A stretch of 24,702 nt of DNA from Burkholderiales bacterium (lineage in GTDB: Bacteria; Pseudomonadota; Gammaproteobacteria; Burkholderiales; Burkholderiaceae_E): assembly GCA_027489195.1 (NCBI GenBank), contig JAIYAG010000279.1:1-24702 (forward strand), in the 5' to 3' direction. The notes beneath the pieces are model-generated. The model was not told where the DNA came from, did no database searches, and saw only the letters and a list, made by a program, of their open reading frames with translations. The position numbers and the translations under genes are program-made. Below, one piece after another: positions 7,381 through 14,798 of this stretch (the first letter of the stretch is position 1; each line of letters begins with the position of its first letter).

Positions 7381-8188
7381 GGGCGGGGCCGGGCTCGAAG
7401 TGGATCGGCTCGCAGCGGTTCGACGCACCGTCGGCGACGGCCCGCTGGCGCGACATGGCCACCTGGCAGACGATCCGCACGGTCCGCTGCACATCGGGCT
7501 GGGTCGCGCGCTTCAGGGTCCATGCGGCCAGTGCGGCCCAGCCGACGGGACCGAGCATCACGCCGAGCAGCGCGGAGGCGGCGGAGTATCCGGCGCCCGT
7601 GGTCCCGATCGCGGTCGCGCCCAGCGCGTTGGCCGGCAGGTACGCGGCGAACACGCCGGCCGATGCGAGCGCCATGCCCGTGCCGACGGCGACGGGCCCG
7701 GCCAGTCCGGCCAACCCGGAGACGGCGGTGCCACCCTCGGTCGCGAGGCGGTGCTGGTACTGCTTCCAGCGCGCCGCGGTCAGGCCGGGTTCGAGGTGCC
7801 CGAGCAGCGTGGCCAGGCAGGCCGCCTCGAGTCCGACGACCTGCGCCCCAAGCAGCCTCGCCCGCTGCACATCGGGCGGGGGGTTGCGGACGGCATCGTC
7901 GCTGCGGACGAGGTCGGCCACTTCATCAGGGCGGACGTGGGTGCCGTCGACGCCGAGGGCGGCTGCCGCACCGGCCACCATCTCGAGCCAGCCGACGCCG
8001 TGGCCGCGCGCCCGGTTCATCACCGCGTTGCCGCCCGCGAACAGGATGAGCTCGCGCGCATGCGCGGGCTCGATCGGCGCCGTGGCGTTCTCCCTGTCGG
8101 GCAAGGTCCGCGTGATGGCCAGGGCCTCGTCGAGCGAGGCACTGCGCAGCGCGGCGTCGAGAAGGACGTTGGAATGGTGCGTGTGCAT
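7370..8188 (-). CDS. YaaW-like (UPF0174) family protein, membrane-associated
   Basis: The 272-residue protein has two parts. The N-terminal part contains ARELILFAGGNAVMNRARGH followed by GVGWLEM, like the conserved region of YaaW/UPF0174 proteins. From about 153 to 225 it is a Gly/Ala-rich hydrophobic stretch, closing with LGPVGWAALAAWTLK and a TVRIVCQVAMSRQ segment that again matches that family's C-terminus as I recall it. The family has no established biochemical role. GGGAG 6 bases before the ATG supports the start. It overlaps the 3' end of the convergent hydrolase by 11 bases and appears to be transcribed alone. Family assignment is from memory of the motif pattern and is moderately sure. 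Confidence 0.72.
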   Translation of the reverse strand: MHTHHSNVLLDAALRSASLDEALAITRTLPDRENATAPIEPAHARELILFAGGNAVMNRARGHGVGWLEMVAGAAAALGVDGTHVRPDEVADLVRSDDAVRNPPPDVQRARLLGAQVVGLEAACLATLLGHLEPGLTAARWKQYQHRLATEGGTAVSGLAGLAGPVAVGTGMALASAGVFAAYLPANALGATAIGTTGAGYSAASALLGVMLGPVGWAALAAWTLKRATQPDVQRTVRIVCQVAMSRQRAVADGASNRCEPIHFEPGPALSR

Positions 8189-8421
8189 GCTGACTCCCGA
8201 GTCGCCCGTCGAGCATCGGGCAACGCGGCTCGCGCCCGAAATCGCCGGCGTCTATCGGAGCGAATGACCTGACGGGCGGACAGGGTCGGACGTCGTTTTT
8301 ACGCTAAATCCAAGGGCGCTTGGCAGCCTCGCGAGGCGCTTCAGGCCCTCCTCATGGAACTTAGTCCCTCGCAGCCGCCGACTAATGTCGGTTGTCGCGC
8401 CGTCCGAGTTCCGGCGCGCAC

Positions 8422-9549
8422 TCACCCGAGCCGCGCCACCGCCGCCCTGACGCCCTCGATCGCCGCATCCACCGCACCGGCCAGATACCCCGGGAAGTCC
8501 CGCGACCACTCGCTGCCGATCCCCGCCAGCTTGCCCGCCCAGGGCCCTTCATGCGCTGCCTTCGGCGGGGCCGCGGCATGCTGCCCGCCCGATTCGGCAT
8601 CCTCGGCGGTGGCGGTGAACGGATCGAGCGCCCAGTCCTTGAGCACATCGGCGAGGGGTGTCGCCGCGCGCTCGCCGAACAGCCGTGCGAGCTGCGCGCG
8701 GCAGTGGGTGCGCAGCACGTCCTCGGGCACGCCGCGGCGCACGGTGGCGGGCACGCCCACGAAGCCGAACAGCGCGGCCGGGCCGCCGGGCACCGACGCA
8801 TCGTGGATCTCGGCCATCGGCCCGCGGCCGCTTCGCGCGGCGCCGGACAGGCCCGCGTCCCGCCAGAACGGCGTGTCGTAGACGGCGACGTACTTCGCGT
8901 GCGGCGCCATCCAGGTCGGCGTGTCACGCCAGCGGCGAGCCAGCTCGGGCGGCAGCGGCGGTTCGAAGGGGATGCTGTGCTCGGCCAGGCGCGGAGGCAG
9001 CGCGAGCAGCACCTGCTCGGCGCGCCAGGTGCCGGCCTCGCCGCTCGTCGACTCGACCTCGATCTCGACGTGACCGTCGACCCGACGCAAGCCGCGCACC
9101 ACCGCACCGGTCCGCAGACACCCCGGCTCGAGCCGTACGGACAGCGCGGCCACCAGCGACGCGATGCCGCCCGCGAGGCGCACGCTGCCGGCGCCGTCGG
9201 CCTGGGCGCGCATGCGCACCGGCGCCTGGGTGCTGGCGCGCTCGACCATCATGTCACCGTCCTCGAACTGCGCGACGCGTTGCAGGCCGAGCGCATCGAC
9301 GAGCTGGTCGAGCTGCGGCTGCACCGCGGGCCAGAACCAGGACGGCCCGAGGTCGAACCGGTCGGTCGCGGCGAGCGTCGGGTCGGCGAAGGCGCCGTCG
9401 GCGCCGACGGTGAGGATGCGGCCGCCGAGCCGCTCGCGCGCCTCGAAGAGCACGAGGTCGCGCACGCCCTGCTGCTGGAGGAGCACGGCGGCGAGCAGGC
9501 CGGCGAGGCCGCCGCCGACGATGGCGATGCGCAGGGGCGTGTCGGTCAT
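8422..9549 (-). CDS. FAD-dependent amine oxidase-like flavoprotein
   Basis: The 375-residue protein starts with a dinucleotide-binding fold (LRIAIVGGGLAGLLAA, glycines 12-17), then the GGR motif (ERLGGRILT) typical of flavin monoamine oxidases. It ends with the FAD-contacting C-terminal motif (GSEWSRDFPGYLAGAVDAA). These enzymes oxidise amines or related substrates using bound FAD; the substrate here is not evident. The ATG at 9549 is chosen because the fold begins at once. An ATG at 9585 would add 12 residues; neither has a convincing ribosome binding site. A much longer in-frame ORF reaches 10857 but runs through the HiPIP and renalase-like genes in another frame and is not credible. The neighbouring HiPIP could be an electron partner, but this is only a guess. 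Confidence 0.85.
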   Translation of the reverse strand: MTDTPLRIAIVGGGLAGLLAAVLLQQQGVRDLVLFEARERLGGRILTVGADGAFADPTLAATDRFDLGPSWFWPAVQPQLDQLVDALGLQRVAQFEDGDMMVERASTQAPVRMRAQADGAGSVRLAGGIASLVAALSVRLEPGCLRTGAVVRGLRRVDGHVEIEVESTSGEAGTWRAEQVLLALPPRLAEHSIPFEPPLPPELARRWRDTPTWMAPHAKYVAVYDTPFWRDAGLSGAARSGRGPMAEIHDASVPGGPAALFGFVGVPATVRRGVPEDVLRTHCRAQLARLFGERAATPLADVLKDWALDPFTATAEDAESGGQHAAAPPKAAHEGPWAGKLAGIGSEWSRDFPGYLAGAVDAAIEGVRAAVARLG

Positions 9550-9705
9550 GCGGGCGGAGCGGGAGGGATCGGGATTCACGAGCATGCGGGACGATACCGC
9601 GGGCGATGTGCGGTGCCGCTGTGCTCGGCTCGTCGCTGAACGCGGCGCTGCGCAAGGCGCCCTCGAAGGGCGCGCGGGATCAGCCCTCATCACCCTTCCC
9701 GATCG

Positions 9706-9734
9706 CGGGCGGCCGGAAGCGCTCCGGCCGCCCG
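9706..9734 (-). terminator. Strong 12-bp hairpin downstream of HiPIP gene
   Basis: CGGGCGGCCGGA (9706-9717) and TCCGGCCGCCCG (9723-9734) form a perfect 12-bp stem with a 5-base loop, 15 bases after the HiPIP stop codon. No T run follows on the minus strand, so it is either a non-canonical terminator or an mRNA-stabilising structure. Confidence 0.6.
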
Positions 9735-9749
9735 ATTCCGCAACCGTGC

Positions 9750-10058
9750 TTACGCGGCCTTCTTCGCCCAGGCGGTGCACCAGCCCTTGCCCGCCACCTG
9801 CTTGCCCGCGAACAGCGGACACCCGCCCCACGGATCGGTCGGCTTGCCCTGGTACAGCGCGCAGTTGGTGCAGACCTGGCCGGCGGCGTACTTGGGGTAC
9901 TTCTTGGCGTCGACCTTGGTGGCGTCGGCGAAGTAGCCGAGGGCCACGGCCTGGGGGTCCTTCTCGTCGAGCTTCGCCTGGGCGCTGGCTGCGCCGGCGG
10001 CGAGGGCCGCGCCGCCGGCGGCCACGGTCATCATGAAGACGCGTCGGGTGGGGTGCAT
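9750..10058 (-). CDS. High-potential iron-sulfur protein (HiPIP), Tat-exported
   Basis: The 102-residue precursor begins MHPTRRVFMM, a twin-arginine motif, then an Ala/Gly-rich core and a cleavage site after residue 26 (AASA/QAKL). The mature protein carries four cysteines, C63, C66, C80 and C94, in the C-x2-C-x13-C-x13-C layout of HiPIPs, plus the family's aromatic residues (GYFADA, NCALYQG, GGCPLF, KGWCTAW). HiPIPs hold one [4Fe-4S] cluster and carry electrons in the periplasm, for example to photosynthetic reaction centres or terminal oxidases. Export of a folded cluster protein through Tat is expected. GAGAGG 6 bases before the ATG supports the start. Strong hairpins lie on both sides, so it is probably a single-gene transcript. 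Confidence 0.96.
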   Translation of the reverse strand: MHPTRRVFMMTVAAGGAALAAGAASAQAKLDEKDPQAVALGYFADATKVDAKKYPKYAAGQVCTNCALYQGKPTDPWGGCPLFAGKQVAGKGWCTAWAKKAA

Positions 10059-10093
10059 GGAAACCTCTCGTGCTGCGGTGGGCCGGTCGTTGG

Positions 10094-10130
10094 AAGGCGC
10101 GTCGGGTGGCCCATGGGACCGGCGCGCCTT
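10094..10130 (-). terminator. 8-bp stem-loop between renalase-like and HiPIP genes
   Basis: AAGGCGCG (10094-10101) and CGCGCCTT (10123-10130) are perfect inverted arms, with a further GGT/ACC pairing in the 21-base loop. It begins 15 bases after the stop of the renalase-like gene and ends about 35 bases before the HiPIP start. No T run follows. It could end the upstream transcript or shape the HiPIP leader. Confidence 0.4.
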
Positions 10131-10145
10131 GGATCTCTGGCGGCG

Positions 10146-11189
10146 CTAGGCGCGGGCCGCCTCGCGGTATCGCGCGACGAGTCGGGCGGCGAGCGCGCGG
10201 CCTGACAGCCAGGCGCCCTCGACGCCGGCGCCGCCGAGCGCGTCGCCGCAGGCACCGAGACTCGCGTCGGCGTCCCAGTCGCACAGCCCGGGCACGGCAG
10301 CGTCGGCGGGCGCGTGCGCGTAGCGCCAGCGGTGAGCGCTCGCGTGGTGCCAGGCGAGCGGCTGGCCGACGTGCTGTGCGAGGGCGGCCTGGAGGTGGGC
10401 CTGGGCGTCGTCGGCAGCATCCTCGACGTGCGCACGGCTCCAGGTCTCGCTGGCATGGACGACCCAGTGGGCGCGGCCGGGCACGCGGGTGCGGCCGGGG
10501 CGCGCGTCGCTGCGCACGATCAGGCCGGTGGGCCCGGTGCTCGGCTGCGCGAGGTCCCATGCCGGCAGGGGGGCGGGCGCGTCGGTCACGGCCATCAGGG
10601 TCCAGCACGGCCGCATCGCGACGGCCCGCGCCCGCCCGGCCCAGTCGGGGCGGTGCGGCGCCAGCAGCACGGCGGCCTGGGGCAGGGGGATGGCGACGAC
10701 GACGCTGTCCACACCGTGCGCCACCCGGTCGCCGCCGGCCTCCAGCGACCAGCCGCCGGGCTCGCGCCGCAGCGTGTCCACGGTGCAGCCGGTCACAAGC
10801 GGCAGGTCGGCGAGCAGCGCCCGGCACAGCGCGGGCGTGTCGGGAGTTGGCACCCACTGCGGCACATCGTCCCTGCCCAGGCGGCCGTCCTGGTCGATGA
10901 CCGGTGCCCAGCGGGCCAGCACGCCGTCACGCTCGGCCGCCTCCACGACACGCACGAAGGCCTCGGAGCGAGCCTCGAAGCCCGGCGCGCCGTGGTCGAA
11001 GCGGGCGGGCTGGGCGCTGCCGTCGGGCCCGGTCCACTCGGCGCGGCGGCTCGCCATGCGCCCGCCCACACCGCGCGACTTGTCGAAGACCTGCACGGCG
11101 AACCCGGCGTCGGCGAGCGCGCGGGCGCACGTCGCCCCGGCGATGCCGGCGCCGACGATGGCCACGCTCGGGCGGGGCGCGGCGCTCAC
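10146..11189 (-). CDS. Renalase-like FAD/NAD(P)-dependent oxidoreductase
   Basis: The 347-residue protein opens with an FAD-binding fold, PSVAIVGAGIAGATCARAL, followed by VFDKSRGVGGRMASRR, the bacterial renalase-like pattern. The middle contains a substrate domain (RFDHGAPGFEAR, WVPTPDTPALCRALLADLP), and the C-terminus AWLSGRALAARL is the second FAD contact. Renalases oxidise isomeric dihydro-NAD(P), and bacterial relatives are often of unknown substrate. The GTG at 11189 is preferred because GGAG lies about 8 bases upstream; a GTG at 11234 would add 15 residues. It is divergent from the MerR regulator, and genes of this type commonly sit beside light-responsive MerR/LitR-type regulators and SOUL proteins, as here. 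That suggests a photo-oxidative stress role, by inference. Confidence 0.86.
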   Translation of the reverse strand: MSAAPRPSVAIVGAGIAGATCARALADAGFAVQVFDKSRGVGGRMASRRAEWTGPDGSAQPARFDHGAPGFEARSEAFVRVVEAAERDGVLARWAPVIDQDGRLGRDDVPQWVPTPDTPALCRALLADLPLVTGCTVDTLRREPGGWSLEAGGDRVAHGVDSVVVAIPLPQAAVLLAPHRPDWAGRARAVAMRPCWTLMAVTDAPAPLPAWDLAQPSTGPTGLIVRSDARPGRTRVPGRAHWVVHASETWSRAHVEDAADDAQAHLQAALAQHVGQPLAWHHASAHRWRYAHAPADAAVPGLCDWDADASLGACGDALGGAGVEGAWLSGRALAARLVARYREAARA

Positions 11190-11276
11190 GAGGCGTGCTC
11201 CGGCAGGGAGGCGGGCCGGGCGGATAGGGGGCACGAGGAAGCGGGGCAGGAGGCGTCCATCCGGCGATGGTAGGTC

Positions 11277-11349
11277 GATCCGACTCAGTCACGACTCCGA
11301 AGGGGCATTCGGGTCACTGCGGGGCTATGATCCGACTCGATACCGACTC
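11277..11349. promoter_or_regulatory. Four CGACTC repeats between MerR and renalase-like genes (candidate MerR operator)
   Basis: CGACTC occurs at 11281, 11292, 11333 and 11344. Members of each pair are 11 bp apart, one helical turn, and the pairs are 52 bp apart. The first member of each pair is extended to GATCCGACTC. The second pair ends 9 bp before the MerR start codon, and the first lies 88 bp before the divergent oxidoreductase start. This arrangement fits an operator controlling both genes; binding by the adjacent MerR protein is inferred. Confidence 0.5.
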
Positions 11350-11358
11350 ACTGTGTTC

Positions 11359-12462
11359 ATGACCTCCGACCCCGACGCCCCGGCCGACGACACCTTGCAG
11401 CCTCTGTTCCGAAGCGCCGCGGTCGCGCGCCAGGCGGGGATGCCGGTCGCGACGCTGCGGATCTGGGAGCAGCGGCACCGGGCGGTGCGGCCGGCCACGG
11501 CGCCCTCGGGGCATCGGCTGTATTCGGCGACGGACGTGGACCGGGTGCTGCTGCTGCGGCGGCTGACCGCCGAGGGTCATGCGATCGGGTCGATCGCGGG
11601 GCTGGAGACGGCGCAGCTTCGGCGGCTCGCGCTGTCAGTGGCCACGTCGACGGCGGCGGACGCCTCGCCCTCCCGGCTCCCCGCCGAACCGCTGCGGCTG
11701 GTCGTCATCGGACACGCCCTGGCCGCGCGCCTGCAGCGCCCCGCGGTCGCCCGTCGGCTGGCCGTCCCCGCGCGCGTCGTCGCCGTGTTCGACACGCCCG
11801 AGGCGGCGGCGGCCGGTGCGGCCGAGGCACTTGGCGACGGTCTGGATGCGCCGGAGGGCGTCACGCCGCTCGAGGGCATCGACCTGCTGCTCTGGCAGGT
11901 GCCCGGCCTGCCGGCCCGCGTGCCGCCGACGCTGGTGGCCGCGGGCGCGGCCTGGCGGGCACGGCATACGGTGGTGGTCCATCGCTTCGCCGGCGCGGCA
12001 GCGCGGCGGGCCTTCGAGGACGAGGGCGCACGCGTGCAGCGCGAGCCGCTCGACGACGAGGCGCTGGGTGCCTGGCTCGCGACACAGGAGGCGCGGCCCG
12101 ACGCGCGGCGCGAGGAGACACACGACCCGCCCCCACCGCCCGATGTCCGCGTGCCCGCGGCCGATGCAGTACCACCGCGCCGCTTCGACGACGCCACGCT
12201 GACCGCCATCGCCGCGCTGCCCTCGAGCGTGGCCTGCGAGTGCCCGCGCCACGTGGCCGAGCTGCTGATGCAGCTCGCGGGCTTCGAGGCCTACAGTGCG
12301 GCCTGCGCGTCGCGCGGCCCGGCCGACGCGGCGCTGCACGCGCACCTGCACCAGGTGGCGGGCCAGGCGCGCGCGCTGTTCGAATCGGCGCTGGAACGCG
12401 TCGCACACCACGAGGGGCTGCCCCTCCCCCGCATGACCGAGCCGAAGACGGAGACCCCATGA
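11359..12462 (+). CDS. MerR-family regulator with CxCxxH C-terminal domain
   Basis: The 367-residue protein has an N-terminal MerR DNA-binding domain (about 15-90: FRSAAVARQAGMPVATLRIW, then PSGHRLYSATDVDRV). A Rossmann-like middle region follows (about 112-240), where LitR/CarH relatives carry a cobalamin-binding domain, but the usual vitamin B12 motifs are not visible. After a Pro/Asp-rich linker comes a helical C-terminal domain with C293, C295 and H298 in ACECPRHVAELLMQLAGFEA. I recall this domain from Burkholderiales MerR regulators near photolyase and other light-induced genes. It is divergent from the renalase-like gene and overlaps the SOUL gene by 4 bases (ATGA). Light, redox or metal sensing through the CxCxxH site is possible but unproven. 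Confidence 0.88.
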   Translation: MTSDPDAPADDTLQPLFRSAAVARQAGMPVATLRIWEQRHRAVRPATAPSGHRLYSATDVDRVLLLRRLTAEGHAIGSIAGLETAQLRRLALSVATSTAADASPSRLPAEPLRLVVIGHALAARLQRPAVARRLAVPARVVAVFDTPEAAAAGAAEALGDGLDAPEGVTPLEGIDLLLWQVPGLPARVPPTLVAAGAAWRARHTVVVHRFAGAAARRAFEDEGARVQREPLDDEALGAWLATQEARPDARREETHDPPPPPDVRVPAADAVPPRRFDDATLTAIAALPSSVACECPRHVAELLMQLAGFEAYSAACASRGPADAALHAHLHQVAGQARALFESALERVAHHEGLPLPRMTEPKTETP

Positions 12463-13088
12463 TCTGGACACGCCTGATCGCCCTGCTGCTGCTCGCCTGC
12501 GTGCATGCTCCATCGATGGCCGTCGAGGAACCCGACTACGAGGTGCTGCGCCGGCTCGACGCCACGGACGTCGAGCTGCGCCGCTACGCGCCCTACGTGG
12601 TCGCGCAGGTGCGCGTGGACGGGCCGTCGGACCGCGCCGACAGCGAGGGCTTCCGCGCACTCGCCGGCTACATCTTCGGCAAGAACAAGGGCGAGCGGAA
12701 ACTGGAGATGACCGCGCCGGTGACCCGCGCCGCCGAGCCGGTGAAGCTCGAGATGACGGCACCGGTCACGCGCAGCGCCGAGGCCTCTGGCTTCGTCGTG
12801 CAGTTCGTGCTGCCCAAGGGCGTGACGCTCACGACGGCGCCGGAGCCGAACGATCCGCGGGTGCAGCTGCGCGAAGTGCCGGCGAGGGTCGTCGCGGTGA
12901 TCCGCTACTCGGGCTTCTGGTCGCAGGCGAACTACGACGAGCACCTCGAGCGGCTGCAGACGGCGCTACGTGACGCGAAGATCGGCTGGATCGGGGAGCC
13001 CACGCTGTCGCGCTACAACGGGCCGATGACGCCGTGGTTCCTGCGCAGGAACGAGATCTGGCTGGGGGTGGAGGGGTCAGGGCGCTGA
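12459..13088 (+). CDS. SOUL/HBP family heme-binding protein, exported
   Basis: The 209-residue protein starts within the MerR stop codon (ATGA), so translation is probably coupled. A hydrophobic N-terminus (MIWTRLIALLLLACVHAPSM) could be cleaved after A21 or, since LLAC resembles a lipobox at C14, yield a lipoprotein; the signal is rather short for the latter. The SOUL fold is shown by YEVLRRLDATDVELRRYAPY, FRALAGYIFGKNKG and YSGFWSQANYDEHLERL. KLEMTAPVTR occurs twice, at 81-90 and 96-105, a feature common in bacterial SOUL proteins. The family binds heme or tetrapyrroles. Together with the MerR and renalase-like genes it forms a set often seen in light- or photo-oxidation-related clusters. 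Confidence 0.9.
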   Translation: MIWTRLIALLLLACVHAPSMAVEEPDYEVLRRLDATDVELRRYAPYVVAQVRVDGPSDRADSEGFRALAGYIFGKNKGERKLEMTAPVTRAAEPVKLEMTAPVTRSAEASGFVVQFVLPKGVTLTTAPEPNDPRVQLREVPARVVAVIRYSGFWSQANYDEHLERLQTALRDAKIGWIGEPTLSRYNGPMTPWFLRRNEIWLGVEGSGR

Positions 13089-13205
13089 AGCACTTTGCGG
13101 CGCCCCCTTTCACGACGGGCCGCGAAGGCCCCACGCGTTGCGTGAAGCCGGCGCCCATGCCAGACTCGCTCGACGTCATCACATCCGTAGTAACGCGGGC
13201 TACCC

Positions 13206-13433
13206 ATGATCGAGCTCAAGGTTCGCCGGTTCGGAAACTCGCTGGGCGTCGTCCTGCCCAAGGAAGTGACGAATCGGCTGCGCACCGCTGACGGACAGCC
13301 CCTCTATCTGACCGAAGCCCCGGACGGCAGCTATCGGCTGACGCCGTACGACCCGAGCTTCGAAGCCAAGATGTCCAAGGTCGAGGACATCTCCGCGCGC
13401 TACCGCAACACGCTCCAAGTCCTCGCGAAGTGA
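13206..13433 (+). CDS. AbrB/MazE/SpoVT-type antitoxin
   Basis: The 75-residue protein consists of a swapped-hairpin AbrB DNA-binding domain over residues about 3-47 (LKVRRFGNSLGVVLPKEVTN) followed by a short charged helical tail (about 50-75) that would bind and neutralise the toxin. The next gene starts inside its stop codon (GTGA), the usual toxin-antitoxin arrangement. Such antitoxins normally repress their own promoter. No strong ribosome binding site is seen before the ATG, only GGGCTACCC. The partner, Doc, is classically paired with Phd, so this is the AbrB variant of the system. Confidence 0.88.
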   Translation: MIELKVRRFGNSLGVVLPKEVTNRLRTADGQPLYLTEAPDGSYRLTPYDPSFEAKMSKVEDISARYRNTLQVLAK

Positions 13434-13834
13434 GCGGGCACGACCCGATCTGGATCGACGAACGCGACGCCCTGGCGATCCACGACCTTCTGCTCGCGCT
13501 GCACGGCGGGCCGCCCGGGCTGCGGGACGCCTCGCTGCTCGAATCCGCCTTGGCGCGCCCTCGGCAGCTGCGGGCTTACATCGAGGGAACGGGCGTCATC
13601 GAGATGGCGGCGGCGTACACGGTCGGCATCGTTCGAAATCATCCGTTCGTAGACGGCAACAAGCGAACCGGGTTTGTCATCGGCGTACTCTTCCTCGAGC
13701 TGAACGGGTTCGTATTCGGCGCGACCGAAGCCGACGCTGCGCACGCGGTGATCGCGCTCGCGGCGGGCGAACTCGACGAGTCGGGCTACGCGGCCTTTGT
13801 CCGCGACAGCAGCATCGCGCGCACCGACGGCTGA
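13430..13834 (+). CDS. doc: Doc (death-on-curing) family toxin, Fic fold
   Basis: The 134-residue protein starts at a GTG overlapping the antitoxin stop (GTGA). It carries the Doc form of the Fic motif at 71-80, HPFVDGNKRT: H71 is the catalytic base, D75 the metal ligand, and K78 replaces the Gly of AMP-transferring Fic enzymes. In phage P1 Doc this change goes with phosphorylation of elongation factor EF-Tu, stopping translation. The N-terminal IWIDERDALAIHDLLLALHG and GLRDASLLESAL are also typical of the family. Length matches Doc, and all key residues are present, so the toxin looks intact. It ends 76 bp from the convergent epoxide-hydrolase-like gene. Confidence 0.93.
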   Translation: MSGHDPIWIDERDALAIHDLLLALHGGPPGLRDASLLESALARPRQLRAYIEGTGVIEMAAAYTVGIVRNHPFVDGNKRTGFVIGVLFLELNGFVFGATEADAAHAVIALAAGELDESGYAAFVRDSSIARTDG

Positions 13835-13910
13835 GTTCGCCACTTCGGGAACCAGAGCGTCGAACGCGTTCGGCTCGAGGCCGATCGCGCCGGTGCTCGC
13901 CTTACCACCC

Positions 13911-14798
13911 CTACCGCCCCAGCCGCCCCTGCACGAACGCCGCGATCAGGTCCGCCACCGCCCCCGGCTGCTGATGCACGATCCAGTGGCCGCTGTCGGC
14001 GAAGCGGCGCACCGTCAGATCGGGCACGACCTCCGGCAGCAGCTCGAGGGTGCGCGGCGTGAAGTAGATGTCCTGGTCGCCCCAGATCACGAGTGTCGGC
14101 ACCGTCACGCGGGTCGCGTCGAGCGGGCGCGGCGCGCGGTCGTCGCCGCTGGGCGGGCCGCTCTTGTTGGCGCGGTAGTAGTTCAGCCCCGCCGAGACGC
14201 TCTTCGAATCGCGCCACAGGCGCAGATAGTCGTCCGCCTGCGCGTCGCTCAACGCGCCCGCGGCCCGGGCCGGCTCGAGCATCTCGCGCCGGAAGCCGGC
14301 GAAGTCGTTGCGCGACACCAGCTCCTCGCCGCGTGCCGAGCGGAACGCGAGCATGTACTGGCTCGCCTTCGCCTGCTCGGCGTCCTCGCGCAGCAGATGC
14401 TCGAGCACGCCGGTGTGCGCGGCGTTGACGATCACCAGCCGATCGAGCAGCTCGGGGTGGCGGATCGCCACTTCCCAGGCGATGAAGCCGCCCCAGTCGT
14501 GGCCGACCAGCGTGACCTTCGCCAGGCCGAGTGCGGCGACGACGTCCTTCACGTCACGCACCAGCTCGACGATGTCGTACCCCTGCATGTCGGCGGCGGC
14601 CTCGGACTGGCCGATGCCGCGCGTGTCCAGCGCGATCGCACGGACCTGCGGGGCGAGCCGCTCCATCACGCCATGCCAGGCGCCGGAGTACTCGGGAAAG
14701 CCATGCAGGAACAGCACCGGTGGGCCGCTGCCCTGCTCGACGTAGTGGAGGCGCAGGCCGCGGGCGAGGACGGTGCCGTGCGTGATCGGTGCCGTCAT
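13911..14798 (-). CDS. Alpha/beta hydrolase of the epoxide hydrolase/haloacetate dehalogenase group
   Basis: The 295-residue enzyme has HGFPEYSGAW (32-41, oxyanion hole), the nucleophile elbow VGHDWGG with Asp101 instead of Ser, D243 in WGDQD, and H271 in SGHW. An aspartate nucleophile and a cap tyrosine in NYYRA (Y208/Y209) indicate epoxide ring opening or carbon-halogen hydrolysis through a covalent ester. The ATG at 14798 shares one base with the stop of the gene before it (TGATG) and has AGGGAGG upstream, so it is translationally coupled as the last gene of the operon. With two glutathione S-transferases in the operon, an epoxide or similar electrophile is a sensible substrate. The ORF can be read further upstream, but that part overlaps the DUF1330-like gene. 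Confidence 0.9.
   Translation of the reverse strand: MTAPITHGTVLARGLRLHYVEQGSGPPVLFLHGFPEYSGAWHGVMERLAPQVRAIALDTRGIGQSEAAADMQGYDIVELVRDVKDVVAALGLAKVTLVGHDWGGFIAWEVAIRHPELLDRLVIVNAAHTGVLEHLLREDAEQAKASQYMLAFRSARGEELVSRNDFAGFRREMLEPARAAGALSDAQADDYLRLWRDSKSVSAGLNYYRANKSGPPSGDDRAPRPLDATRVTVPTLVIWGDQDIYFTPRTLELLPEVVPDLTVRRFADSGHWIVHQQPGAVADLIAAFVQGRLGR

Noticed and set aside
8378..8391. CCGAC-TAAT-GTCGG hairpin downstream of the amine-oxidase-like gene
   Set aside because: Only 5-bp arms, no T run and about 30 bp after the stop; too weak to call a terminator.
8252..8509. 85-residue open frame across the 3' end of the amine-oxidase-like gene
   Set aside because: Starts within the coding region of the flavoprotein in another frame and shows no recognisable domain or ribosome binding site.
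8422..10857. 811-residue open frame suggesting a giant fusion ending in the amine-oxidase-like protein
   Set aside because: The upstream part is out of frame with the HiPIP and renalase-like genes and has shadow composition; the real flavoprotein starts near 9549.
12459..12524. SOUL protein as a certain lipoprotein from its LLAC motif
   Set aside because: The stretch before Cys14 is short for a lipoprotein signal and an alternative signal peptidase I site exists, so it is kept only as a possibility.
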